In this document: in pieces, positions 23,535 through 32,143 of the stretch
Layout of the letters: each line of letters opens with the position of its first letter
How positions within the stretch are numbered: position 1 is the stretch's first letter
Origin: RGIG7213 sp045544195
GTDB taxonomy: Bacteria; Bacillota; Clostridia; Oscillospirales; CAG-272
Assembly (NCBI GenBank): GCA_045544195.1
Contig: JAZPYO010000003.1
Location: forward strand, 1-35,429
Length of the DNA: 35,429 nt
Direction: 5' to 3'
Program-made: the position numbers and the translations under genes
Notes under the pieces: generated by a model
Seen by the model: only the letters and a program-made list of their open reading frames with translations
The model's database searches: none
Told to the model about the DNA's origin: nothing

Positions 23535-24242
23535 TTAGTTGTTGTTATAATTTCTCTTGCCGAACACAGCAGAGCCGACACGGACCATAGTAGATCCGTT
23601 CTGTACCGCCTGCACATAGCTGTCCGACATTCCCATAGATAAAATGGGGCTATCTACATTATCTAATGTTTTTTTGCAAATGTCAATAAATAATTTATAA
23701 ATTTGTGAAAAATAATTGTGATAATCCGACTTATTTTCGCACTTTGGCGCCATCGTCATAATGCCCTTGACCCTTATATTGCCATATTGTAACGCTTTTT
23801 CCAGAAACGCCTCGGTATCCTCAGGCATAACGCCGCCCTTATTCTCCTCTCTGCCGCTGTTGACCTCTATCAGAATATCCTGAATTATTCCGAGCCTTTC
23901 AGCCCTTTTATTTATTTCCTTAAGCAGAGATTCACTGTCTACCGAGTGGATAAGACTGACCTTGCCCACTATGTATTTCACTTTATTGGTCTGTAATGTA
24001 CCGATAAAGTGTATCTGACACGGCAGGTCCTTTATCTGCTCGTATTTTTCAAGCAGCTCCTGAACCTTATTTTCACCGATAGCCTTTATGCCGCAGTCAT
24101 TTACCGCATATGCTATCTTATCCGCGCTTACCGTCTTTGTCGCAAGCATTACAGTGACGTTTTCCGCCGTCTTGTTTTCCTGCACCTGCGATAAAAGCAA
24201 TTCGATATTTTCTTTTATTGACGCTTTTTCCTGCTCTGTCAC
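23535..24242 (-). CDS. yggS: YggS/PLPBP family pyridoxal phosphate homeostasis protein
   Basis: A 235-aa single-domain protein with an alanine-racemase-like fold that binds PLP and buffers its level. The PLP lysine is Lys36 (VMLATKTV). Other hallmarks: GENKVQELLEKY, HFIGTLQTNKVKY, LSMGMSDSYVQAV and the VRVGSAVFGKR end. The start is GTG, with AGGGGG 8 bases upstream. It follows tldE by 2 bases and precedes sepF by 18, the common ylmE-sepF order. Confidence 0.95.
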   Translation of the reverse strand: MTEQEKASIKENIELLLSQVQENKTAENVTVMLATKTVSADKIAYAVNDCGIKAIGENKVQELLEKYEQIKDLPCQIHFIGTLQTNKVKYIVGKVSLIHSVDSESLLKEINKRAERLGIIQDILIEVNSGREENKGGVMPEDTEAFLEKALQYGNIRVKGIMTMAPKCENKSDYHNYFSQIYKLFIDICKKTLDNVDSPILSMGMSDSYVQAVQNGSTMVRVGSAVFGKRNYNNN

Positions 24243-24244
24243 AT

Positions 24245-25612
24245 TTATTCCCCCTCAGATGCTATTGCCATGGGCTTATCGAGAAGCACCGAAGGGCAGC
24301 TTGCAACCATTCCGAACGGGTTTACGCGCACATCGTTTCCGACGCACTGAATATTTTTAAGCAGATCATAGATATTGCCGCTTACGGTAAGTCCCGTAAC
24401 GGCTCTGTCCTCCTTGCCGTCCTTTATGAGTATTCCCTTTGCGGAAAGCGAAAAATCGCCCGTTGCGGAGTTTGCCCCTGCGTGAAGCCCCTCAAGGCTC
24501 GTTATAATTATTCCGTTATCAGCCATTTGCAAAAGCTGCTGCCTTGTATACTCTCCGCTTTCAAGACAGAAGCTCGAAAAGCCTATTGACACAGGTGAGG
24601 AGTACGAGCCCTTGCACGCGCTTGCCGTTGAGCATTTGCCCGCCTTATGAGCTGTTTTGAGATTGTATAAAAGTGTTTTCAAAACGCCGTTTTCAACCAC
24701 TCTGCACGTTTTTGATGCAACGCCCTCATCGTCAAAGCCTCTTGCGCCGAATGAGCCGTCCTGTAACGGATCGTCGGTAATATTTACGCAGTCCGATGCT
24801 ATTTTTTCTCCCTCCTTGCCTGCAAGGAGCGACAGCCCCCTTTGAGCATTTTCAGAGGAGAATATATCGGCAAACGCCGAAAACAGATCAATAAGCGCCA
24901 TATTGTCTATGACCGTTTTCATTCTGCCCGCCTTGCACGATGATATACCGCAGTATCTTATGGCATCCTCCGCTGCCTGCCTGCCCGCCTTTTCAATATC
25001 AAGGCCGCTTGCATCAAGCGCCGCGGTATATGCAAAGCCTGAGTTCATCTCATCGCCCTTCTGAGCTATCGGAATGACATAAGCGGCTATATATCCGTAC
25101 TGCTCTGAAACGTCAAGACCGCTTGAGTTTTTGATTATCTTGCCTGATGTTGACGAGCAAACGTAGCTGCCCATCGTTCTTACTATCATATCATCGCTTT
25201 CAAGAGCTGTTTTTTCAAGACGCCTTGCAAGGTCGATCTTTTCCGATGATGTAACATTATAAAGCTCCTCTGAAAACGTTTTCGGATGCGGATATTCCTT
25301 ATCGCCGCCGTATATGAATTGCATATCGCCGCTTTCTATTATTTCTGCGTTATCGATCGCGCGCGATACCATTCTCGGTATATCGTCAATATCGGGGACG
25401 GTCGTTGAGGAATAGCCTGTTTTGCCGTTGTGCTTTACACGAAGCGATATTCCGATAAAATCGTTTACGCTGTAATTATCTATTTCTCCGCCTATGACCT
25501 TAACGTCAAAGCTATCGCCGTAGCAGGCATATATCTCGTATTCGCAATCATAGCTTTTTGCAATATATTCGGAAAGAGCCTTTGCAAACGCGTTTATTCT
25601 GTCCTTAAGCAT
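24245..25612 (-). CDS. tldE: TldE/PmbA-type metalloprotease subunit
   Basis: A 455-aa partner of TldD. The TldD/TldE heterodimer is a zinc protease that trims small peptides and precursors such as microcin B17 in E. coli; the clostridial substrate is unknown. This protein lacks the HExxxH motif but has the family segments TGYSSTTVPD, ENAQRGLSLLAGKEGE, DPLQDGSFGARGFDDEG and the GANSATGDFSLSAKG end. GGAGGTGA precedes the ATG, which overlaps the tldD stop by one base (TAATG). Confidence 0.9.
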   Translation of the reverse strand: MLKDRINAFAKALSEYIAKSYDCEYEIYACYGDSFDVKVIGGEIDNYSVNDFIGISLRVKHNGKTGYSSTTVPDIDDIPRMVSRAIDNAEIIESGDMQFIYGGDKEYPHPKTFSEELYNVTSSEKIDLARRLEKTALESDDMIVRTMGSYVCSSTSGKIIKNSSGLDVSEQYGYIAAYVIPIAQKGDEMNSGFAYTAALDASGLDIEKAGRQAAEDAIRYCGISSCKAGRMKTVIDNMALIDLFSAFADIFSSENAQRGLSLLAGKEGEKIASDCVNITDDPLQDGSFGARGFDDEGVASKTCRVVENGVLKTLLYNLKTAHKAGKCSTASACKGSYSSPVSIGFSSFCLESGEYTRQQLLQMADNGIIITSLEGLHAGANSATGDFSLSAKGILIKDGKEDRAVTGLTVSGNIYDLLKNIQCVGNDVRVNPFGMVASCPSVLLDKPMAIASEGE

Positions 25613-26997
25613 TACACGTCACCTCCAACGAGAATTTCCGATATTCTTATCGTCGGCTGACCGACATTCGTGGGTATCGAGCCTGATGATGAGCCGCACA
25701 TACCCTGCGCCAGCGTCATTTCCGACGATACCATATCGATATTCATAAGCACCTGCGCTCCCTTTCCTATGAGAGTCGCTCCTCTTACAGGCTCGTCTAT
25801 CTTACCGTTTTTGATAAGATATCCCTCCTGAACGCTGAAATTGAACTCGCCCGTCACGGGATTTACCGAGCCGCCGCCCATATGCGCGGCGTACAGTCCG
25901 TTTTCAACAGATGCGAAAATGTCCTCTTCCTTATCATCTCCTGCGGCGATATACGTATTCGTCATTCGTGAGGTGGGCGCATAGGTATAGTCCTGCCGTC
26001 TGCCGCTGCCCGTTGACTTCATTCCCATACGGACAGAGCCTAATTTATCTATCATATAATTTTTGAGTATACCGTTTTCTATAAGCAGGATCTTCTGAGG
26101 GGCTTCGCCCTCATCGCTCATTGACAAAGAGCCCCACTGTCCTGCCATAGTTCCGTCATCGTACGCTGTGACCTTTTCGTTTGCTATCTTTTCTCCGAGC
26201 TTTCCGCAGAACACGGAATTTCCCTTGGCAACGCTCGTTGCTTCAAGCGAGTGTCCGCACGCCTCGTGGAATATGACTCCGCCGAAGCCGCCTCCCATAA
26301 CAACGGGCATTTTTCCCGCGGGGCATTTTTTTGCCTTGAGCATCGTATACGCCTGGCGCGCGGCAAATCTTCCGCCTTCTTCAGCGTCTACCGTGTCGAA
26401 AAACTCAAAGCCGCCGCTTGTACCCGGGGAAAATCTTCCGTTCTGGTTTTCGCTTCCGTCGGATGCTATTGCGCTTATAGCAATACGCACATAAGCGCGC
26501 TCGTCCGTGCCGTAAACACCGTCGCTGTTTGCAACAAGCACCTTTTTTTCACTGCACGCAAGGCTGGCTGTGACCTGCGTTATACTGTCGTTATATTCCT
26601 TTGCGGCAAAATATCCCTTTTTAAGATAATCTGCTCTGTCCTTTGCCGAAACACTGCACGGCGGTATCACAACGGGACATATACGCTCAAAATTCGTTTC
26701 ATTCAGCGTTATGTCGATACCTGCACGCTTTGCGGTATTCAGCGCGTCGCACACCTTTTTGGAAATCTTTCGCAAGCCGCCCTCGCTCATATCGTTGCCG
26801 TATGCGTAAACGCAGTTAGTGCCGACAATTGCTCTTATTCCCGCCCCGCACGAGCGGCCCGTCAGAGCGTTTTCCACCTTGCCCGATACCATTGAAAGAT
26901 TTTCCGACACCTTATCGTCTGCGTATATCTCCGCATAATCGGCGCCGCGCTCCATAATATCCGATATAATGCTTTCGCACAGCTTTTTATCTATCAT
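25612..26997 (-). CDS. tldD: TldD-type zinc metalloprotease
   Basis: A 461-aa catalytic subunit of the TldD/TldE protease. The zinc motif is HEACGH in GGVIFHEACGHSLEA. The N-terminal ADYAEIYADDK and RSCGAGIRA, and the C-terminal GSVNPVTGEFNFSVQEGYLI, are typical of the family. GGGAGAA precedes the ATG. It is translationally coupled to tldE; the adjacent HlyD-like adaptor may hint at a peptide export link, but no precursor peptide gene was found nearby. Confidence 0.93.
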   Translation of the reverse strand: MIDKKLCESIISDIMERGADYAEIYADDKVSENLSMVSGKVENALTGRSCGAGIRAIVGTNCVYAYGNDMSEGGLRKISKKVCDALNTAKRAGIDITLNETNFERICPVVIPPCSVSAKDRADYLKKGYFAAKEYNDSITQVTASLACSEKKVLVANSDGVYGTDERAYVRIAISAIASDGSENQNGRFSPGTSGGFEFFDTVDAEEGGRFAARQAYTMLKAKKCPAGKMPVVMGGGFGGVIFHEACGHSLEATSVAKGNSVFCGKLGEKIANEKVTAYDDGTMAGQWGSLSMSDEGEAPQKILLIENGILKNYMIDKLGSVRMGMKSTGSGRRQDYTYAPTSRMTNTYIAAGDDKEEDIFASVENGLYAAHMGGGSVNPVTGEFNFSVQEGYLIKNGKIDEPVRGATLIGKGAQVLMNIDMVSSEMTLAQGMCGSSSGSIPTNVGQPTIRISEILVGGDV

Positions 26998-27020
26998 CGT
27001 TTATTCTCCCGTAATTACCG

Positions 27021-28262
27021 TTAATCTGCTATTTTTCCGTCGTACAGCTCCTTGCCGCCCGTTATTATCCTGTCGTGCTCTTGCAGGCGGCGCTCTGTAT
27101 CATCCTCAGGATACTCCGTTTGGGATATATAATACCCGTCACCTTCAAAAATTATGTCAATTTTTATGAATCTGACTACATTTTCATCAAGGATATATAC
27201 GCCGTATTCGCCGTTTATGACTCTTAATGCGTTTGCAGGCACACGCACGCCTGACGTTGTGCTGTATACTATTTCTATCTTCTGGCTTCGGTTAAAGACA
27301 AAGCCGTCCGGCACGATGTCCGTTTTCAGTATCAGAAGCGCCGTCTGTCCCTCAGGGGACGATGCTATCCTGTCAAGCGTGAACGGAATTATTTCGTTGC
27401 CCGCATACATAAAGCTCACGTTGTATACCTGCCCTTCGTGCATTTCCGATGCCTTTATCTTATCGACTGTGCATACGATGTACCAGGTGTGAGTGTCAAC
27501 GAGCTTGCCCGCAGGGTACTTTCCGCTGTATGATGCAGGCTCGCTTTTGCAAAGCTCCGCAAAGCCGTCGGGCGTTATCGACGGCAGTATATCAGGCGTA
27601 AATACATTTTCATATCCGTCAGTCGATGAGTAATAATACCCCGCGCTTTTCGTTCTGACCGATACTCCGTTATCCTCAAATGAGCCTGTAAGACGCTCTT
27701 TTTCCGCCTGAAGAGCGGCTATTTCGTTATTGAAGCTGACTCTTGTGTTCGTTATTATCTGCCTTTGGTTCAGCAGAATATTCAATTCATCCGTCTTTTT
27801 GCACGCATATTCAAAATCGCCCTGCGACAGCTTATCGCATATGAGATAATACATTTCGCTTATCTGCCTGTCGATATATTTCGTATCGTACAGCGATGTG
27901 CTTGTAAGGTTGCTTGACTGCAAAAGCCGTATCTGTCTGTCGATCTTCGATATTTCCTGCCTGTCAACGCTTGCAGACGATGAATGCACACGCGCGACCT
28001 CTGTATTTGCCTTTACGTGCTCGCCCTCGTCAAAATAGCTTTCCAGAACCCCGTCATTTTCGGTGAACAGTACGCTTTCATCTCTGAATATATATCCGTC
28101 GGATACGACTGAGCTGCTTGATATGGCAAGAATCGCCTGCTCAAAAATTATGCTGTTGTCAAACGCTATGAGCAGATGGTATATGAAATACACCGTAGCG
28201 GCAATGCCGAGCAAGGCTGTCACAGCGTAGAACGCTGCGCGCTTGAGATATTCCTTATCCAA
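27021..28262 (-). CDS. HlyD-family membrane-fusion-like protein
   Basis: A 413-aa protein with one N-terminal transmembrane helix (about 9-33) and an external part that reads like a HlyD/membrane-fusion adaptor: a biotinyl-lipoyl-like strand set (DGVLESYFDEGEHVKANTEVARVHSS, about 68-95), a coiled-coil stretch (about 100-195), then beta-barrel segments ending in VRVPANALRVINGEYGVYIL. No transporter ATPase or permease is adjacent. The start is TTG at 28262, with AAAGGGG 6 bases upstream, overlapping the miaA stop by 8 bases. Its place in the sepF cluster suggests an envelope or division role in this group; that is inference. Confidence 0.75.
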   Translation of the reverse strand: MDKEYLKRAAFYAVTALLGIAATVYFIYHLLIAFDNSIIFEQAILAISSSSVVSDGYIFRDESVLFTENDGVLESYFDEGEHVKANTEVARVHSSSASVDRQEISKIDRQIRLLQSSNLTSTSLYDTKYIDRQISEMYYLICDKLSQGDFEYACKKTDELNILLNQRQIITNTRVSFNNEIAALQAEKERLTGSFEDNGVSVRTKSAGYYYSSTDGYENVFTPDILPSITPDGFAELCKSEPASYSGKYPAGKLVDTHTWYIVCTVDKIKASEMHEGQVYNVSFMYAGNEIIPFTLDRIASSPEGQTALLILKTDIVPDGFVFNRSQKIEIVYSTTSGVRVPANALRVINGEYGVYILDENVVRFIKIDIIFEGDGYYISQTEYPEDDTERRLQEHDRIITGGKELYDGKIAD

Positions 28263-29202
28263 TTTTTACCCCTTTTTCTTTGATACGCTTTATAACGTGA
28301 GCTGATACGCCTGCTGCGTTTTCAAGCTCGTCCGCGTAGATAAATTCGGCATCCTTATACCGTGAAAACCACGTTATCTGCCGTTTTGCGTAATTTCGTG
28401 TTGCCCTTTTCAGCTCTTCGACCGCTTGCTCGTACGTCGCTTCCGAGTTGATATACGATATAAGCTCCTTATAGCCTATCGCCTGATATGCCGTTGTGCC
28501 TTTTCTTAAAAGACCGCTGTCAAGCAGGTATTTTATCTCATCGAGCAGACCGTTTTTGAGCATTATGTCAACACGCTTATTTATTCTGTCGTACAGTATT
28601 TCTCTGTTCTTATATGAAATGACGAAAATGTGATAGTCGTAATTTCCCGTATCCGAGCGTCTGAGCTTATCGTTTTCCGTCTTTGTTCTTCCCGTGGTAT
28701 AGTATATTTCAAGGGCGCGGACAACACGCTTTACATTATTTTCGTGTATCGCCTGTGCCGATAACGGATCGATCTTCTGCAATTTGAGCCAGTTTTCGTG
28801 CCTGTCATTTGACAGAAGCCTTTCGCGCAGGTCCTTATCGCAGGCGCTTGTGTCATCATTCTGCAAATACATCACGCTGTCAAGATAAAGTCCTGTGCCG
28901 CCGCATATAACGGGCAGCTTGCCCCTTGATATTACATCCTGCATTGCGTTTCTTGCGCACTCGCAGTAGTCGCTTGAGGAAAATTCCTCATAAGGCATCC
29001 GTATATCTATCAGGTGATGGGCAACGCTCGCCATTTCATCCCTTGTCGGCTTTGCCGTGCCGATGTCCATATATTTGTACACCTGCATACTGTCGCAGGA
29101 GATAAGCTCCCCGCCCAACGCAGAGCATACATCAAGAGCGCACGCAGACTTACCGCTTGATGTCGCGCCGCCGATGACGATAACGTCGCTTTTTCCGTTC
29201 AT
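28255..29202 (-). CDS. miaA: tRNA dimethylallyltransferase
   Basis: A 315-aa enzyme adding a dimethylallyl group to A37 of tRNAs reading UNN codons. Motifs: P-loop GGATSSGKSACALD (about 11-24), ISCDSMQVYKYMDIGTAKP, HHLIDIRMP, PVICGGTGLYLDS and the RQITWFSR C-terminal signature. GGGGA lies 7 bases before the ATG. First gene of the long minus-strand operon, directly behind a perfect promoter. Confidence 0.97.
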   Translation of the reverse strand: MNGKSDVIVIGGATSSGKSACALDVCSALGGELISCDSMQVYKYMDIGTAKPTRDEMASVAHHLIDIRMPYEEFSSSDYCECARNAMQDVISRGKLPVICGGTGLYLDSVMYLQNDDTSACDKDLRERLLSNDRHENWLKLQKIDPLSAQAIHENNVKRVVRALEIYYTTGRTKTENDKLRRSDTGNYDYHIFVISYKNREILYDRINKRVDIMLKNGLLDEIKYLLDSGLLRKGTTAYQAIGYKELISYINSEATYEQAVEELKRATRNYAKRQITWFSRYKDAEFIYADELENAAGVSAHVIKRIKEKGVKIG

Positions 29203-29231
29203 ACATCTTCCCCATTTTAATTATTATATTT

Positions 29232-29260
29232 ATTATACTCTATGCATAGATACATGTCAA
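29232..29260 (-). promoter_or_regulatory. Perfect consensus promoter of the miaA-sepF operon
   Basis: On the minus strand TTGACA (29255-29260), 17 bases, TATAAT (29232-29237). The spacer holds a perfect 12-bp palindrome, TCTATGCATAGA (29239-29250), placed where a repressor could block RNA polymerase. Confidence 0.88.
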
Positions 29261-29287
29261 GCAAAAAAAGTTAAAACTTAGCAAACG

Positions 29288-29332
29288 GAAAAAGCCCGTG
29301 ATATGCAAGCTGTGTAAATTGCAATTACGGGC
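29288..29332 (-). terminator. Terminator of the small cysteine-rich gene
   Basis: On the minus strand GCCCGT (29327-29332) pairs with ACGGGC (29294-29299), with further inner pairing, followed by TTTTT. It lies 20 bases past the stop and insulates the miaA promoter. Confidence 0.75.
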
Positions 29333-29351
29333 ATTTATTCGTGTTTTTCCG

Positions 29352-29561
29352 TCATACCTCGTCGATATCTATATATTCCAGCTTCGGTGACGGCTTATAC
29401 GGCGCAGTCTTACGCTTAAGCGGATCGTATATAAATTTTCTGCAGCAGCCCTGCGAGCGAACGATACCCTTTTTGATGCATATGACATATTCCTCGTCAT
29501 ACGTATTTCCCGCATACTCACAGTGACCGCAGTTTTTTTCGTATTCCGTTCGTTGCTTCAT
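29352..29561 (-). CDS. Small cysteine-rich conserved-type protein
   Basis: A 69-aa protein with Cys11-x2-Cys14, Cys28 and a Cys39-Cys40 pair, then a basic, proline-containing tail ending YIDIDEV. The cysteine spacing suggests a zinc ribbon or iron-sulfur site; which one cannot be told. I recall similar short proteins (CRKFIYDPLKR core) in Clostridia but no assigned function. The ATG at 29561 is preferred because GGAAGTGA sits 4 bases upstream; an ATG seven codons earlier has no binding site. It has its own promoter and terminator. Confidence 0.75.
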   Translation of the reverse strand: MKQRTEYEKNCGHCEYAGNTYDEEYVICIKKGIVRSQGCCRKFIYDPLKRKTAPYKPSPKLEYIDIDEV

Positions 29562-29582
29562 GTCTTCACTTCCTTTTTTCAC

Positions 29583-29611
29583 ATTATATCACAGCTGAGC
29601 GTAATTGTCCA
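29583..29611 (-). promoter_or_regulatory. Promoter of the small cysteine-rich gene
   Basis: On the minus strand TGGACA (29606-29611), 17 bases, TATAAT (29583-29588), about 22 bases before the chosen start. Confidence 0.65.
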
Positions 29612-29620
29612 CGGTTATTT

Positions 29621-30520
29621 TTAAAAAAAACCGTAAACAAGATAAGATATTGCAAGACTCATAACGCTTTGAGCTACCTTGCCCTTAAAAAACGGCAGGG
29701 GCGATATTCCGTGCTGTCTGCACGCAGAAAAAACGGAAAGACACGTGCAAAGCCCCGTAAACGACACCGATGCGCATACAAGTGAAAAAAGCCATCTTTC
29801 CGATATCAGATATGATGCTTTTTTCGCAAGATATATCCCCGTAACAGGCTCTGCGATAAGATAAATCAAAAATCCGTCAGATGAGAAAATGCCCTCAATA
29901 CCGCCCTTGAGCGTAAAGAAAAGCACCGTATACGCGCACACGCATGCGCAGGATGATACAGCGCTTTTTACGAGCATGGGAAATGAAAGCATTTCCGTTT
30001 GCTTTACCGTATGCTGCGGTTCATATATCATTTTTTTCCTCAGCGTGATGCCGTAAAGAAGCGACGAAAAAACGCAAACGCCGTATATGACAGCTCCCTT
30101 TAACGCTGATGAAAAAAGAAATGCTCCCGCAAAGCCGATAATGAGCGACGGCGACATACCGCTTGTATAAGAGCATAAAAGCTCTGCATTGCTTTTACAG
30201 ATCTGCTTTTTTCGGTACATATCGCATATTTCATACACACATACAGGGCTTGGGCATAAAAGACTCATAAAAAGGATACCGCCGCCGCTGTATGAAATAG
30301 AAAAAAGCCTTTTATTAAGCGGATAAAGCGCTTTTCCGACAGAATAGCAAAACGCGCTTTCCGCATACAGCGAGCAAAGGACCGAAAACGGAAAAACGGC
30401 AGGAGCGAGCGTATTTATACAAAACTGCACGCCGCACTGCGCCCCTGTCAAAAAATCCTTGCGGAATATGAGCATCGCCAACGCGCACAAAAGAATGAAT
30501 GCCCCGAAATATCTTTTCAT
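29621..30520 (-). CDS. YlbJ-like sporulation integral membrane protein
   Basis: A 299-aa polytopic membrane protein with about eight hydrophobic segments. The N-terminal AQCGVQFCINTLAPAVFPFSVLCSL and the internal LLCSYTSGMSPSLIIG and LCPSPVCVYEI match the nucleoside-recognition (Gate) type protein YlbJ, made in the mother cell during sporulation. It is shorter than the Bacillus protein (about 400 aa). AAAGGGTGAT precedes the ATG. It is divergent from yqfC across 73 bp, so all three neighbours here are sporulation genes, which supports the call. Confidence 0.7.
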   Translation of the reverse strand: MKRYFGAFILLCALAMLIFRKDFLTGAQCGVQFCINTLAPAVFPFSVLCSLYAESAFCYSVGKALYPLNKRLFSISYSGGGILFMSLLCPSPVCVYEICDMYRKKQICKSNAELLCSYTSGMSPSLIIGFAGAFLFSSALKGAVIYGVCVFSSLLYGITLRKKMIYEPQHTVKQTEMLSFPMLVKSAVSSCACVCAYTVLFFTLKGGIEGIFSSDGFLIYLIAEPVTGIYLAKKASYLISERWLFSLVCASVSFTGLCTCLSVFSACRQHGISPLPFFKGKVAQSVMSLAISYLVYGFF

Positions 30521-30536
30521 CTTATCACCCTTTAAG

Positions 30537-30565
30537 AATAATATTTTACCCTTTCAAATATTATT
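30537..30565. promoter_or_regulatory. Perfect inverted repeat between divergent sporulation genes
   Basis: AATAATATTT (30537-30546) and AAATATTATT (30556-30565) are exact complements around a 9-base spacer, centred between ylbJ-like and yqfC. It could be an operator or a symmetric pair of promoter elements. It contains a sigma-E-like -35 (TAATATT) on each strand, but no matching -10 was found. Confidence 0.4.
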
Positions 30566-30593
30566 ACCGTAGTACATCAAAAGGAGAACGCAT

Positions 30594-30857
30594 TTGAAAA
30601 AGCAGCTATCAAACATTCAGATATATACCCCCACGGTATCTCTTTACGGAGAGAGCGAAATGATAATGGAAGGACGCTTCCGACTGCTCGGTTATTCGCC
30701 CGAAAGAATAGAAATTGACGTTCATTATAAGGATCTTTCCGCATTTATTACAGGAAGCGGACTTCATCTGAGGGTGGTCGGAGAAAACGTTTTATCCGTA
30801 TACGGAAGAATATCGTCCTTCGGCTACTGCAAAAAGGAAAGCGGGGGCAGAAAATGA
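30594..30857 (+). CDS. yqfC: YqfC/YabP-family sporulation protein
   Basis: An 87-aa protein of the YabP/YqfC family, involved in spore coat or cortex assembly in the mother cell. The pattern QIYTPTVSLYGESEMIMEGRFRLLGYSPERIEI and SGLHLRVVGENVLSVYGRISSF is typical. The start is TTG, with AAGGAG 7 bases upstream. Its stop overlaps the yqfD start (ATGA), giving the conserved yqfC-yqfD pair. Confidence 0.93.
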   Translation: MKKQLSNIQIYTPTVSLYGESEMIMEGRFRLLGYSPERIEIDVHYKDLSAFITGSGLHLRVVGENVLSVYGRISSFGYCKKESGGRK

Positions 30858-31993
30858 ATATTCTTAATTTTGTTATGGGATACACGGAATACTGCTGTGT
30901 GCTTGAAGACACGTGCCGTATTCTGAACGGTCTTATGGACAGCAAAACTGAGTTTTTCGACCAGCGCGAAAAGGACGGAAAAACGTATTTTTGCGTATTC
31001 AACAAAAGTATAAACGGCGCAAGGGACTTTCTTTGCCTGTGTACTGCGGTAAGGCGCGTGTGTCTGTCAGACGTTATAAAAAGGGTGCTTTCACGCCCGG
31101 GGCTTGTGCTTGGGGCTGTATTTTGCCTTGTGTGTATGTATGTGTCAACTCTTTTTTTATGGGATATACATTATGCCGACGGGCAGGAGCTTGAGGAGCT
31201 TATGACACAGTCGGGACTTAAAATAGGCGCGTACATTCCCGACATAAATGAGGATATAATCGAAATACGCGCTTTAATGAACACAGATAAATATTCATAC
31301 ATTTCAATAAACATCAATGGCACACACGCGAGCGTGGACTGTGAAAAAAGGCAGTCGGGAATGCCGATAGATTCAACCCTGCCGTCAAATCTTGTAGCCG
31401 GATGCGACGGAGTGATAGTGCGGTATGAGGTGTATTCGGGCGACGGGGTATGCTCTGTCGGTCAGACGGTGAGCGAAGGTCAGCTTTTAATATCGGGAAT
31501 AGACGAAACGAAGCATCACGGCAGCCGTATAGTGAGAGCAAGGGGCGCAGTATACGCATCGACCGAAAAGGAATTTACGGTAAGCTACCCTGTTGTCATA
31601 CAAGAAAAGCAGTATACGGGCAATCAATCGCTTTCAAAAAGCTACTTTATGTGCGGATTGAGCATTGATACAGGGGACATCGGAGAATTTGAGCTGTACG
31701 ATACCGAAAGCAAGAAGGAAAAGCTGAAAATATTCGGCACAGTTGACCTGCCGATATACGTAACGCGCGAAAAAAAGCGTGAATACGTGTATGCCGAGCG
31801 TACACTCACAGAGCAACAGGCGCGCTATCAGGCGCAGCTTTTGTACTTTGAAAGGCTGAAAAGCGAGATAGAGGGCTGTCAGGTGCTTTCACGGTCTGTG
31901 AAAACGGAGTTTGACGGTGAAACGGTGAGCGTGCATTGCCGTCTGTCCGTAATACAGAATATCGCAAAAGAGGTTCCGATAACCGTGGGGTGA
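30854..31993 (+). CDS. yqfD: Sporulation protein YqfD
   Basis: A 379-aa protein with a transmembrane helix at about 84-104 (GLVLGAVFCLVCMYVSTLFL) and a large external domain. Family features include the N-terminal AVRRVCLSDVIKRVLSRPG region, the LMTQSGLKIGAYIPDINEDIIE segment and the C-terminal TLTEQQARYQAQLLYFERLKSEIEG. It is required for efficient sporulation in Bacillus. phoH and ybeY, which often follow yqfD, are absent; a dockerin protein gene follows instead. Confidence 0.93.
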   Translation: MNILNFVMGYTEYCCVLEDTCRILNGLMDSKTEFFDQREKDGKTYFCVFNKSINGARDFLCLCTAVRRVCLSDVIKRVLSRPGLVLGAVFCLVCMYVSTLFLWDIHYADGQELEELMTQSGLKIGAYIPDINEDIIEIRALMNTDKYSYISININGTHASVDCEKRQSGMPIDSTLPSNLVAGCDGVIVRYEVYSGDGVCSVGQTVSEGQLLISGIDETKHHGSRIVRARGAVYASTEKEFTVSYPVVIQEKQYTGNQSLSKSYFMCGLSIDTGDIGEFELYDTESKKEKLKIFGTVDLPIYVTREKKREYVYAERTLTEQQARYQAQLLYFERLKSEIEGCQVLSRSVKTEFDGETVSVHCRLSVIQNIAKEVPITVG

Positions 31994-32053
31994 ATGCATT
32001 GCTGTATAAAGAAAAAATTTAAAATAGATTAACAAAAGGTGCAAAAAAAATTC

Positions 32054-32082
32054 TTGATATACTTTGCACAGTTTGATAATAT
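32054..32082 (+). promoter_or_regulatory. Promoter of the CHAP/dockerin gene
   Basis: TTGATA (32054-32059), 17 bases, TAATAT (32077-32082), about 60 bases before the start. GTGCAAA just upstream of the -35 box and TTTGCAC within the spacer form an inverted repeat around it. Confidence 0.65.
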
Positions 32083-32143
32083 AAATCTGTAATATTTTTA
32101 TGCATTTTTGCACACAGTTAAAAAATGAAAGGAATTTTTTAAA

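Noticed and set aside
30537..30565. Sigma-E promoters for ylbJ-like and yqfC
   Set aside because: A -35-like TAATATT is present on each strand, but no CATACAAT-like -10 is found at 14-15 bases.
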